In this document: positions 44,219-52,021 of the stretch, piece by piece
Layout of the letters: each line of letters opens with the position of its first letter
Position numbering within the stretch: position 1 is the first letter of the stretch
Source: Flavobacterium chungbukense
GTDB taxonomy: Bacteria > Bacteroidota > Bacteroidia > Flavobacteriales > Flavobacteriaceae
Length of the DNA: 64,000 nt
Assembly (NCBI RefSeq): GCF_020805785.1
Contig: NZ_JAJGZV010000008.1
Span: 62,001 to 126,000, forward strand
Direction: 5' to 3'
Made by a program: the position numbers and the translations under genes
The notes under the pieces: model-generated
Database searches by the model: none
Seen by the model: the letters and a program-made list of their open reading frames with translations, nothing else
Told to the model about the DNA's origin: nothing

Positions 44219-44776
44219 ATGAAAAAAATACTTTTAGCAGCTGTTTTGTTCATTGCAACATCAGCAGCAGTACAAGCGCAATTATTGAAAATCGGAGTTA
44301 AAGCCGGAGTTAACTTTGCAAGTCAAACAGGAGATTTTCCAGATCAAATTAACAAGGACGGAATTACTAGCTACCATGCAGGTTTAGTTGCAGAAGTAAA
44401 ATTATTAGATAAATTTTCCATCCAACCTGAGCTTTTATATTCTACCGTAGGAGCGTCATATAAATTTAACGATGTAAGTGAAGATATTAAAAACGAATTG
44501 GGATATATCTCAATTCCTGTAATGGCTAAATTTTATTTAAATAACACTTTTAGCATCGAAGCTGGTCCACAAGCATCTTTCCTTGTAAGTGAGAGAAATG
44601 ACTTTGATGTAAAAAATGGCGAAACTTTTGAATTTGGCCTAAATGCTGGATTAGGAGTAAAACTTACTGAAAGCATCTTTTTACAAGGAAGATATGGCAT
44701 AGGATTAACGGAAGCTTCTAAAAATGCTGACGTTAAAAACTCAGTATTCCAGATTTCTGCTGGATTCATGTTCTAA
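44219..44776 (+). CDS. Outer-membrane beta-barrel protein, porin family (4 of 4)
   Basis: The protein is 185 residues with a signal peptide ending AAVQAQ. It starts KIGVKAGVNFASQTGDF and ends VFQISAGFMF, like the minus-strand paralogues, and has the same middle FSIEAGPQASFLVSERNDF. It is divergently oriented from them. TAGTTTTG at 44165-44172 is the likely -7 box; I see nothing else in the 280 bases upstream. The function is unknown. Confidence 0.84.
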   Translation: MKKILLAAVLFIATSAAVQAQLLKIGVKAGVNFASQTGDFPDQINKDGITSYHAGLVAEVKLLDKFSIQPELLYSTVGASYKFNDVSEDIKNELGYISIPVMAKFYLNNTFSIEAGPQASFLVSERNDFDVKNGETFEFGLNAGLGVKLTESIFLQGRYGIGLTEASKNADVKNSVFQISAGFMF

Positions 44777-44797
44777 AAAATATATCACATACTTTTA

Positions 44798-44837
44798 TAA
44801 AAACCGCTCTAATTATTAGCGCGGTTTTTTTATTTTT
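44798..44837 (+). terminator. Terminator of barrel gene 4
   Basis: Stem AAACCGCTCTAAT/ATTAGCGCGGTTT with one bulge/mismatch, then a T7 tract. Confidence 0.75.
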
Positions 44838-44901
44838 ACAACATTCAATGACAATTGCAAAAATCAATTGCAATGTCACTATTTCAAAATAAAATATAAA
44901 T

Positions 44902-45315
44902 ATGAAAATTTGCATCATCAACGGACCCAATTTGAATCTTTTAGGAAAACGTGAACCAGAAGTTTACGGAAGCCAAACTTTTGAAGATTATTTTGAAACG
45001 TTGAAAGCGAAATTTCCGCAAGTTGAACTTTCTTATTATCAAAGTAATATTGAAGGCGAATTGATTGGTAAAATTCAGGAAGTTGGTTTTACTTTTGACG
45101 GAATTATTTTGAATGCCGGCGCCTACACTCATACTTCAATTGGTTTAGGAGATGCCATGAAAGCGGTTACAACTCCAGTAATCGAAGTTCATATTTCCAA
45201 TACTTACGCACGCGAAAGCTTTAGACATCAGTCTTATTTGTCTGGAAATGCAAAAGGCGTTATTTTAGGTTTCGGCCTTCAAAGCTACGAACTGGCCATT
45301 CAATCTTTTTTGTAA
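44902..45315 (+). CDS. aroQ: 3-dehydroquinate dehydratase, type II
   Basis: The 137-residue enzyme converts 3-dehydroquinate to 3-dehydroshikimate in the shikimate pathway. It shows INGPNLNLLGKREPEVYG with the catalytic Arg and Tyr loop, NAGAYTHTSIGLGDA, and EVHISNTYARESFRHQSYL with the catalytic His. The length is usual (about 140-150). A bulged palindrome GACAATTGCAA/TTGCAATGTC sits at 44850-44877, upstream of the start. Confidence 0.95.
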   Translation: MKICIINGPNLNLLGKREPEVYGSQTFEDYFETLKAKFPQVELSYYQSNIEGELIGKIQEVGFTFDGIILNAGAYTHTSIGLGDAMKAVTTPVIEVHISNTYARESFRHQSYLSGNAKGVILGFGLQSYELAIQSFL

Positions 45316-45463
45316 AAATTGTCGACTTTAACGAAGTCTGATAGCTTATTACTTTCATGGACATCAACTCCATTTAGCCCGACAAACAACATTTTGTAAT
45401 TTAACAAATTATTAATAGGCTCGCTTTTAAGTTATTTTATTTTTGTAAGAGAAAACCACTTAC

Positions 45464-47953
45464 ATGAAAAACTTTACGCTAGTTGCCTTTTTAATTTTTT
45501 CAATTTCCAATTTTGCCCAAATTAAAGGGACGATAACCGACGAAAAAGGAAATCCCCTTCCTTTTGTTTCTGTTTTTGAAGAGAATACCTATACGGGAAC
45601 AACTTCAAACGAACAAGGAAAATACCAGCTAAATGTAAAAGAGATTGGAAAAAATAAAATCGTTTTTCAATATCTAGGTTTTAAAACTCAAAAATTAACC
45701 ATTAATTCTGGTTCGAAAACAGTGATTTTAGATGTAAAACTTCAAGAAGAAAGTTTTGCATTAAATGAAGTCGTTATTGATCCTAAAAACAATCCTGCGA
45801 ATGCTATTATTAGAAGTGCAATTGCAAACAAAAAAGAAAACTCCGACAAAACAGCGCGTTATACGGCAGATTTTTATTCGAAAGGAATGTTTAAGGTAAA
45901 AGATCTTCCTAAAAAAATTCTCGGGCAAAAAGTAGATCTAGGTCCAGACATGGCTTCCAATTTAGACTCCACTGGAACAGGAATTTTATATTTGTCTGAA
46001 ACGATTTCGAAAGTTACTTTCGAAAAACCTTTCAAATTAAAAGAGAAAATCATTGCTTCAAAAATTTCTGGAAATAATCGAGGCTATAGCTATAATACCG
46101 CAGCTTTATCTACTTACGATTTCTATGATAATAACTTGGATTTTGATGTAAAAATGATTTCTCCCATTGCCGACAATGCTTTCAATTATTACAAATATAA
46201 ATTGGAAAGCACTTTTTACGATGACAATAATCAGCAGATTAATAAAATTAAAGTAATTCCGCGACGCGATAAAGAACCTGTTTTTGAAGGTTATATTTAT
46301 ATTGTAGACGATAGTTTTGCAATCTATGCCGTAGACTTAGACATAAAAGGGTATAGAATGAAAAATGAATTTACGGAAACAATGAGCTTAAAACAAAGTT
46401 TTAGTTACAATGCCAAAAACAAAATCTGGTCTAAAAATGCACAGACACTTTCGTTTAATGCTGGCTTATTTGGAATAAAATTTTCTGGAAACTTCAATTA
46501 TGTTTATACTAATTATGAATTTCCTGATTCTTTTGAAAAGAAAACTTTTGGAAACGAAATTGTTGCTTTTGAACCAAATGCCAATAAAAAAGACGATGCT
46601 TTTTGGAATGAAATCCGCCCTATTCCTTTAACTCTCGAGGAAAGCAATGATTACGCTAAAAAAGATAGTCTTCAAACCATTAGAAAGTCAAGAAAATATA
46701 CCGATTCGATAGACGCTAAAAACAATAAGTTTAAGATTTGGGATATTTTAATGGGTTATGATTACAAAAACACTTTCGAAAAATATTCTATTGATTATAA
46801 AGGGTTGCTGAATATCTCTTCATTAAGTTTCAATACTGTCCAGGGATTTAATCTAGATTCTGGCTTTTCATTTAAAAAATGGAACGAAGAGAATGGAAAA
46901 AGCACTTCTGCAAGCACAACTTTCAATTATGGATTTTCTGATGAACGATTTCGTGTAACTGGCGAATTCAGTCATCGTTTTAATAATGTCAATTATGCAA
47001 CAATTTGGGCTTCTGGAGGAACGAAAACAGCGCAATTTAACAATGCAGAACCCATTACCAAATTTGTAAACTCAATTAGTTCTTTATTTTTTAAAGACAA
47101 TTATATGAAGCTTTATAATTTAGAGTTTGCTCAAATTAACTATGGGCAAGATATTGCGAACGGCGTAAATCTAACAGGAAGAATTGGTTACGAACAACGA
47201 AAACCATTATTTAACACTACCGATTATTCTTTCTTTAAAAGAGATGATCTTTATTCTTCAAATAACCCTTTAGCACCAGATGATTTTACCACTCCGGCGT
47301 TCAATCAGCATCATGTATTCAAAGCACTTATAACAACGAGAATAAACTTTGGCAATAAATATATTTCTAGACCAGACGGAAGATATAATTTCAAAAACGA
47401 TAAATATCCAACCATTTATTTAGCGTTCGAAAAAGCTTTCGCGGCAAGCGAAAAGAAATATGAATTTGAAAGAATCGGCGCTTCGGTACAATACGATTTG
47501 TCTTTAAATAATAAAGGTGTTCTAGGCACTAATTTCAGAGCCGGAAAATTCTTTAATGCAAAAAATATTTCGTTTATCGATTACAGACATTTTAACGGAA
47601 ACCAAACTCATATCGGAACAAGCGATCGTTATTTAAATGTTTTTAATTTAATGCCTTATTACGCGAACAGCACCAACGACAGTTATTTCGAATTGCATTC
47701 TGAATACAACGATACGGGTTTTATTATGAATAAAATTCCGTTGTTAAACCTTTTAAAATCGACTATGAACATTGGTTTTCACGCTTTAGCAATTCCAGAT
47801 CGAAAACCGTATTCTGAATTTACCGTTGGTTTGGACAATTTAGGTTTCGGGAAATTTAAATTATTCCGAGTTGATTATGTACATTCTTATCAAGGCGGAA
47901 TACAGCAAAATGGCGTTGTATTTGGATTGAAGATTTTGAATGTGTTGGATTAA
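45464..47953 (+). CDS. DUF5686 outer-membrane protein with carboxypeptidase-regulatory-like domain
   Basis: The 829-residue protein has a signal peptide ending ISNFAQ, an N-terminal regulatory-like domain (about 20-100, IKGTITDEKGNPLPFVSVFE), then the DUF5686 body with NPANAIIRSAIANKKENS and many beta strands. The end (VDYVHSYQGGIQQNGVVFGLKILNVLD) looks like the last strands of a barrel. The family is widespread in Bacteroidota without known function; export or adhesion roles are only guesses. TATTTTTG at 45438-45445 is a likely -7 box. Octamer repeats follow its stop codon. Confidence 0.85.
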   Translation: MKNFTLVAFLIFSISNFAQIKGTITDEKGNPLPFVSVFEENTYTGTTSNEQGKYQLNVKEIGKNKIVFQYLGFKTQKLTINSGSKTVILDVKLQEESFALNEVVIDPKNNPANAIIRSAIANKKENSDKTARYTADFYSKGMFKVKDLPKKILGQKVDLGPDMASNLDSTGTGILYLSETISKVTFEKPFKLKEKIIASKISGNNRGYSYNTAALSTYDFYDNNLDFDVKMISPIADNAFNYYKYKLESTFYDDNNQQINKIKVIPRRDKEPVFEGYIYIVDDSFAIYAVDLDIKGYRMKNEFTETMSLKQSFSYNAKNKIWSKNAQTLSFNAGLFGIKFSGNFNYVYTNYEFPDSFEKKTFGNEIVAFEPNANKKDDAFWNEIRPIPLTLEESNDYAKKDSLQTIRKSRKYTDSIDAKNNKFKIWDILMGYDYKNTFEKYSIDYKGLLNISSLSFNTVQGFNLDSGFSFKKWNEENGKSTSASTTFNYGFSDERFRVTGEFSHRFNNVNYATIWASGGTKTAQFNNAEPITKFVNSISSLFFKDNYMKLYNLEFAQINYGQDIANGVNLTGRIGYEQRKPLFNTTDYSFFKRDDLYSSNNPLAPDDFTTPAFNQHHVFKALITTRINFGNKYISRPDGRYNFKNDKYPTIYLAFEKAFAASEKKYEFERIGASVQYDLSLNNKGVLGTNFRAGKFFNAKNISFIDYRHFNGNQTHIGTSDRYLNVFNLMPYYANSTNDSYFELHSEYNDTGFIMNKIPLLNLLKSTMNIGFHALAIPDRKPYSEFTVGLDNLGFGKFKLFRVDYVHSYQGGIQQNGVVFGLKILNVLD

Positions 47954-47993
47954 GGTGCTAAGGTTCTGAGATGCTAAGATTCTAAGGTTTTTC
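47954..47993. repeat. Tandem array of imperfect 8-base units, forward
   Basis: Octamers GGTGCTAA, GGTTCTGA, GATGCTAA, GATTCTAA, then GGTTTTTC, beginning directly after the DUF5686 stop codon. The inverted partner is at 48147-48175. Confidence 0.82.
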
Positions 47994-48030
47994 CATCTTT
48001 TGAACATTAAAAAAATTTATAAAATAGAAG

Positions 48031-48077
48031 AAAAAACCGCTTACACGCAGATTGCTTGTAAGCGTTTTTTTTATTTT
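48031..48077. terminator. Bidirectional terminator between DUF5686 and CDF genes
   Basis: Stem CGCTTACA/TGTAAGCG flanked by A6 and T8 tracts. It sits between the two octamer arrays; AGGCTTCGCTCAGCCT at 48101-48116 forms a further small palindrome. Confidence 0.75.
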
Positions 48078-48146
48078 AGTTTGAAAATCTTTGCGGGCTT
48101 AGGCTTCGCTCAGCCTGACAAAAATTAGCTTTAATCCTAAATAGAA

Positions 48147-48175
48147 AAATCTTAGAATCTTAGCATCTTAGAAAC
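48147..48175. repeat. Tandem array of imperfect 8-base units, inverted partner
   Basis: Minus-strand reading: TTTCTAAG-ATGCTAAG-ATTCTAAG-ATTTTT, the same octamer phase as 47954-47993. Confidence 0.8.
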
Positions 48176-48176
48176 T

Positions 48177-49055
48177 CTAACAATGATAATCATCTGGCTC
48201 AATGTGTATCAAAACATTTCCTAACTGTGGAATTTGTTCTTTTAAAGTATCTTGCAATTTATGAGATAAATCATGACCTTCTTTTACCGAAATTTTTGCC
48301 GAAACAATCGCGTGTAAATCTACATGATAACGCATTCCCGCTTTTCGGATAAAACATTTTTCGGTTCCCAAAATTCCAGGGACTTTTAAGGAAACAACAC
48401 GAATTTCTTCTACTAAATCATCGTTTAGATTTTCGTCCATAATTTCGCCAAGCGCAGGTCTGAAAATTTTATAACTATTATATAAAATAAAAAATGCGGC
48501 AAAAAGGGCAGCCCAATCATCTGCAGATTCGTAACCTTTCCCCATAATCAAGGCTATCGAAATTCCGATAAAAGCAGCCACAGAAGTTATAGCATCACTT
48601 CTATGATGCCAAGCATCAGCAGCCAGAGATGAACTGTTAGTTTGTTTGCTTCTTTTCATTACCAATCGAAAAGAATATTCTTTCCAAATAATAATCGCGC
48701 CTAAAACATACAAAGTCCAAGATTTTGGCAAATCATGCGAAGTTCCAATGTTAGCAATACTTTCGTATCCTATAATGGTTGCCGAAGTAATTAAAAATCC
48801 GACAACTAAAAAAGTAATTAAAGGTTCTGCACGTCCGTGACCATAAGGATGATTTTCATCGGCAGGTTTATTAGAATATTTAATTCCGAATAAAACCAGA
48901 CATGACGAAAATATATCCGTGGTCGATTCTATCGCATCTGCAATCAAGGCATATGAATTGCCAAAAAAACCTGCGAGACCTTTTATAAGGGCCAGGCAGG
49001 TATTTCCTATTATACTAAAAATAGTAGCTTTTACAGCTTTTTGTTCGTTTGTCAT
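48177..49055 (-). CDS. Cation diffusion facilitator metal transporter
   Basis: The 292-residue inner-membrane antiporter exports divalent metal (Zn, Fe, Co or Mn class). It has six helices in about 10-205, with metal-site motifs ALIADAIESTTDIFSS in helix 2 and AADAWHHRSDAITS in helix 5, and a C-terminal cytoplasmic domain ending VLIHIEPDDYHC with clustered His/Asp. The substrate cannot be fixed: the A-site has D-D...H-D type residues. Confidence 0.92.
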   Translation of the reverse strand: MTNEQKAVKATIFSIIGNTCLALIKGLAGFFGNSYALIADAIESTTDIFSSCLVLFGIKYSNKPADENHPYGHGRAEPLITFLVVGFLITSATIIGYESIANIGTSHDLPKSWTLYVLGAIIIWKEYSFRLVMKRSKQTNSSSLAADAWHHRSDAITSVAAFIGISIALIMGKGYESADDWAALFAAFFILYNSYKIFRPALGEIMDENLNDDLVEEIRVVSLKVPGILGTEKCFIRKAGMRYHVDLHAIVSAKISVKEGHDLSHKLQDTLKEQIPQLGNVLIHIEPDDYHC

Positions 49056-49076
49056 TTAGACTATTGTTTTTCGCCC

Positions 49077-49189
49077 CGAATTACACAAATTACACGAAGA
49101 CTAACATTGTCTTTTATTACACTAATTAAAAAGTTAATTTGTGTAATTGAATTTCAAAAATTAAAAATTAGTGTAATTTGTGAAATTCG
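49077..49189. repeat. Inverted repeat of the CGAATTACACAAATTACAC type
   Basis: The 19-base arms 49077-49095 and 49171-49189 are inverted with one mismatch. In between, TTACACTAATTAAAAAGTTA and TTTGTGTAATTGAA add partial copies of the same words. It fills the gap between the CDF gene and murA. Confidence 0.72.
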
Positions 49190-49203
49190 TGGCTAACTCT
49201 TAT

Positions 49204-50517
49204 TTAAGCTCTCACGATTTTTGCTCCGATTGCTCTTAAACGCTCGTCGATACGCTCATATCCACGATCGATTTGCTCGATATTTTGGATTGTACTTGTT
49301 CCTTTTGCAGAAAGCGCCGCAATCAACAATGAAATTCCCGCACGAATATCAGGAGAAGACATTGTAGTAGCTTTTAATTGAGATTCGAAATTATGTCCCA
49401 TAACCACAGCTCTGTGCGGATCACATAGCATAATTTTTGCCCCCATATCAATTAGCTTATCCACGAAGAATAAACGGCTTTCGAACATTTTTTGGTGAAT
49501 TAAAACATCTCCTTTTGCTTGAGTTGCTACAACCAAAACAATACTTAATAAGTCAGGTGTAAATCCTGGCCAAGGTGCATCGGCAATTGTTAAAATAGAA
49601 CCGTCGATATCAGTTTTTACTTCATATCCGTCTTTGTGAGCCGGAATGTAAATATCGTCGTTACGTTTTTCAATTGTAATACCTAATTTTCTAAAAGTAT
49701 TTGGAATCAAACCTAGGTTTTCCCAGCTAACATTTTTAATTGTAATTTCACTCTTTGTCATAGCCGCAAGACCAATCCAAGAACCAATTTCAATCATATC
49801 AGGAAGAATTCTGTGCTCACAACCTCCAAGACTTTCAACACCTTCGATAGTCAATAAGTTAGAACCAACTCCAGTGATTTTTGCCCCCATAGAGTTCAAC
49901 ATTTTGCATAACTGTTGTAAGTAAGGCTCACATGCAGCGTTGTAAACTGTTGTTTGTCCTTTTGCTAAAACTGCAGCCATTACAATGTTTGCTGTTCCCG
50001 TTACAGAAGCTTCGTCTAAAAGCATATCTGTCCCTTGCAATCCTTCTTCTGGAGATTCTACTCCATAAAAATGATCTTCTCTATTGTATCTAAATTTTGC
50101 TCCAAGGTTAATAAAACCTTCAAAGTGTGTATCTAATCTGCGACGACCAATTTTATCTCCTCCTGGTTTTGGAATATATCCTTTTCCGAAACGAGCTAAA
50201 AGCGGTCCAACAATCATAATAGAACCACGAAGCGCCCCGCCTTCTTTTTTAAAAGCTTCTGTTTCTAAATATCCAACATTAACTTCATCAGCTTGAAAAG
50301 TAATCGAACCTGGCTCGTTACGTTGAATTTTAACACCTAAATTACCCAACAAAGTGATTAATTTGTTGATGTCAATAATATCGGGAATATTATTAATTTT
50401 TACTTTATCCCCCGTTAGAAGCACGGCACATAAAATTTGTAATGCCTCGTTTTTTGCTCCTTGCGGAGTGATTTCTCCTTTTAAAGGAGTTCCTCCTTCG
50501 ATTTTAAAAATTCCCAT
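49204..50517 (-). CDS. murA: UDP-N-acetylglucosamine 1-carboxyvinyltransferase with Asp at the fosfomycin site
   Basis: The 437-residue enzyme carries out the first committed step of peptidoglycan synthesis, transfer of enolpyruvate to UDP-GlcNAc. It is full length with both EPSP-synthase-like halves: GAKNEALQILCAVLLTG (Lys22-Asn23 of the active site), GGALRGSIMIVGPLLARFG, and the C-terminal SSPDIRAGISLLIAALSAKG. In the mobile loop PGGDKIGRRRLD the residue aligned with E. coli Cys115 is Asp121 (codon GAT at 50157-50155). Asp at that site retains activity and is known to confer fosfomycin insensitivity in other bacteria. Confidence 0.95.
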   Translation of the reverse strand: MGIFKIEGGTPLKGEITPQGAKNEALQILCAVLLTGDKVKINNIPDIIDINKLITLLGNLGVKIQRNEPGSITFQADEVNVGYLETEAFKKEGGALRGSIMIVGPLLARFGKGYIPKPGGDKIGRRRLDTHFEGFINLGAKFRYNREDHFYGVESPEEGLQGTDMLLDEASVTGTANIVMAAVLAKGQTTVYNAACEPYLQQLCKMLNSMGAKITGVGSNLLTIEGVESLGGCEHRILPDMIEIGSWIGLAAMTKSEITIKNVSWENLGLIPNTFRKLGITIEKRNDDIYIPAHKDGYEVKTDIDGSILTIADAPWPGFTPDLLSIVLVVATQAKGDVLIHQKMFESRLFFVDKLIDMGAKIMLCDPHRAVVMGHNFESQLKATTMSSPDIRAGISLLIAALSAKGTSTIQNIEQIDRGYERIDERLRAIGAKIVRA

Positions 50518-50529
50518 AGATCTTGTTTA

Positions 50530-50604
50530 GGTTCTAAGGTTCTGAGATTCTGAGGTTCTAAGGTAAAATTCTTAGTATCTTAGTTCCTTAGCATCTTAGT
50601 ACCT
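50530..50604. repeat. Octamer arrays in close inverted arrangement (hairpin upstream of murA / after DUF4290)
   Basis: Forward octamers GGTTCTAA, GGTTCTGA, GATTCTGA, GGTTCTAA (50530-50561) are followed, after about 8 bases, by the inverted set TCTTAGTATCTTAGTTCCTTAGCATCTTAGTACC (50569-50602) and a T7 tract. The pair could fold into one long imperfect hairpin that ends the DUF4290 transcript or leads into murA. Confidence 0.8.
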
Positions 50605-50608
50605 TTTT

Positions 50609-51334
50609 TTATTTTTGATTATTGTTTTTTTGAAATGTCTTTTTTTGTTGACCCCCTTTAATGTTTTTGTTGTTATTCTGGTTTTTTGGCGGCACTCCAG
50701 AAGCTGTTTTGTTAGACATGCGTTTATTGGTACGCATCAAATCTGTCGTATTTAAAAGTTCTTCTGTGCTTTGCAATAAATTAATCTTTCCTCCAGACAA
50801 TTCATATAAATGTTCAAAAATAACATCGTCTTTTACGGTGTCTTTGTTCCAGCTTAAGAAAGATTTTTTCATATGATTGGCAATAACCATCACCAAAGCT
50901 GTTTTCATTTCGCCCTCTTCCCATTTATTAGCAACATCAATCATATATTTGATGTTGTTACCATAAAATCTGTATTTTGGAAAGTTCTGCGGATACTGCA
51001 ACACATCTGGTTTTAACTCCAAAACTTCTCTTGAAGGAATCGGATAAGGTGATTCTACATTCAATTTAAAATCAGACATAATAAAAAGCTGATCCCAAAG
51101 TTTATGCTGAAAATCTGGCACATCACGCAAATGCGGATTCAAGCTTCCCATAACCTGAATGATATATTTCGCCGCTTTGTTGCGCGTTTCATCATCTTCT
51201 ATTGAAGTTGCCTGATCAATCAATTTTTGTAAATGACGACCATACTCTGGAATAATCAAACGTTGTCTTTCAGAATTATATTCTAAATTAAAAACTACGT
51301 CGCTTGCGGCTTCTCTTTTATATTTTTCGATCAT
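50609..51334 (-). CDS. DUF4290 protein
   Basis: The 241-residue soluble protein begins with a conserved YNSERQRLIIPEYGRHLQKLI and MGSLNPHLRDVPDFQHKLWDQLFIMSDF, the DUF4290 hallmarks, and ends with a low-complexity Lys/Asn/Gln-rich tail (about 205-241). The family is restricted to Bacteroidota and lies upstream of murA in many genomes. The function is unknown; the tail could bind nucleic acid. It starts 3 bases after the stop of the DUF493 gene. Confidence 0.87.
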   Translation of the reverse strand: MIEKYKREAASDVVFNLEYNSERQRLIIPEYGRHLQKLIDQATSIEDDETRNKAAKYIIQVMGSLNPHLRDVPDFQHKLWDQLFIMSDFKLNVESPYPIPSREVLELKPDVLQYPQNFPKYRFYGNNIKYMIDVANKWEEGEMKTALVMVIANHMKKSFLSWNKDTVKDDVIFEHLYELSGGKINLLQSTEELLNTTDLMRTNKRMSNKTASGVPPKNQNNNKNIKGGQQKKTFQKNNNQK

Positions 51335-51337
51335 AAG

Positions 51338-51634
51338 TTATAATGAAACTATACCTTCTATTGTAGAAACTTCTTTGTATTTACTAATCACATCGTCTGA
51401 GCTGTGCATCGTAACGTCTACAGAAACACTGGTAAATTTACCTGTTTTAGATTTTGTTGTTTTAATAACCGCTCCCATTCGATCAAAAGCTTTTTCGACA
51501 CGTTCCACATTATCGGCTACAGAAGGCACAATGAATTTATATAAATATTCTGCTGGCCAAGTGTTTGCGTTGTCAAGCTCTACTTTTAATCTTTCGTAAA
51601 ATTCGGCGGTATTTTTTTCTTTATCGTTCTCCAT
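51338..51634 (-). CDS. DUF493 family protein (YbeD-like)
   Basis: The 98-residue protein has the YbeD-like ferredoxin-type fold: YKFIVPSVADNVERVEKAF, a middle strand FTSVSVDVTMHSSDDVISKYKEV, and a short end. Function unsettled. It heads the DUF493-DUF4290-murA set on the minus strand. Confidence 0.88.
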   Translation of the reverse strand: MENDKEKNTAEFYERLKVELDNANTWPAEYLYKFIVPSVADNVERVEKAFDRMGAVIKTTKSKTGKFTSVSVDVTMHSSDDVISKYKEVSTIEGIVSL

Positions 51635-52021
51635 TCGTAATTAAAAATAAACGCAAATATACGGTTTTTGATTTTAGATTTTTTATATTTTCTCTTCGAA
51701 AAAAGGTTCAAAGTTACAAAGTTACAAAGGTGCAGAGAAAAAAGCTTTAGAAGATTATTTCATTGTACTTTTTCGCTTATATTTGAGAAAATAATCTGCT
51801 GAAATCTCTCGCAAAGTCGCAGAGTGCAAAGTTTTATTTTATTGAAATTATAAAACATAATTTTTGTCATTTCGACGAAGGAGAAATCACACGCGGGATT
51901 CGACCAAACTTGAAAACCATACTTTGTCGAGCTTCTATTGTGATTTCTCCTTCGTCGAAATGACAATATTGCGAAAAAACTTTGCGTCTTAGCGCATTTG
52001 CGAGATTAAAAAAATACTACA
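51635..52021. repeat. Gene-free, repeat-dense interval before the esterase gene
   Basis: Two kinds of repeat fill this 387-base gap. Octamers of a related type occur at 51705-51736 (GGTTCAAA, GTTACAAA, GTTACAAA, GGTGCAGA), 51808-51831 (CTCGCAAA, GTCGCAGA, GTGCAAAG) and, inverted, at 51979-52005 (reverse complement CTCGCAAA, TGCGCTAA, GACGCAAA). Between the last two lies the 28-bp-arm palindromic element at 51864-51966. No gene is seen. Confidence 0.8.
51864..51966. repeat. Intergenic palindromic element, 28-bp perfect arms
   Basis: Arms 51864-51891 and 51939-51966 are perfect inverted repeats sharing TTTCGACGAAGGAGAAATCA. The loop opens with CGCGGGATTCGAC, as in the copy at 2641-2748. Confidence 0.85.

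Noticed and set aside
30931..50604. CRISPR-like interpretation of the octamer arrays
   Set aside because: The units are 8 bases without spacers, no repeat of 20-40 bases recurs at regular distance, and no cas gene is present.
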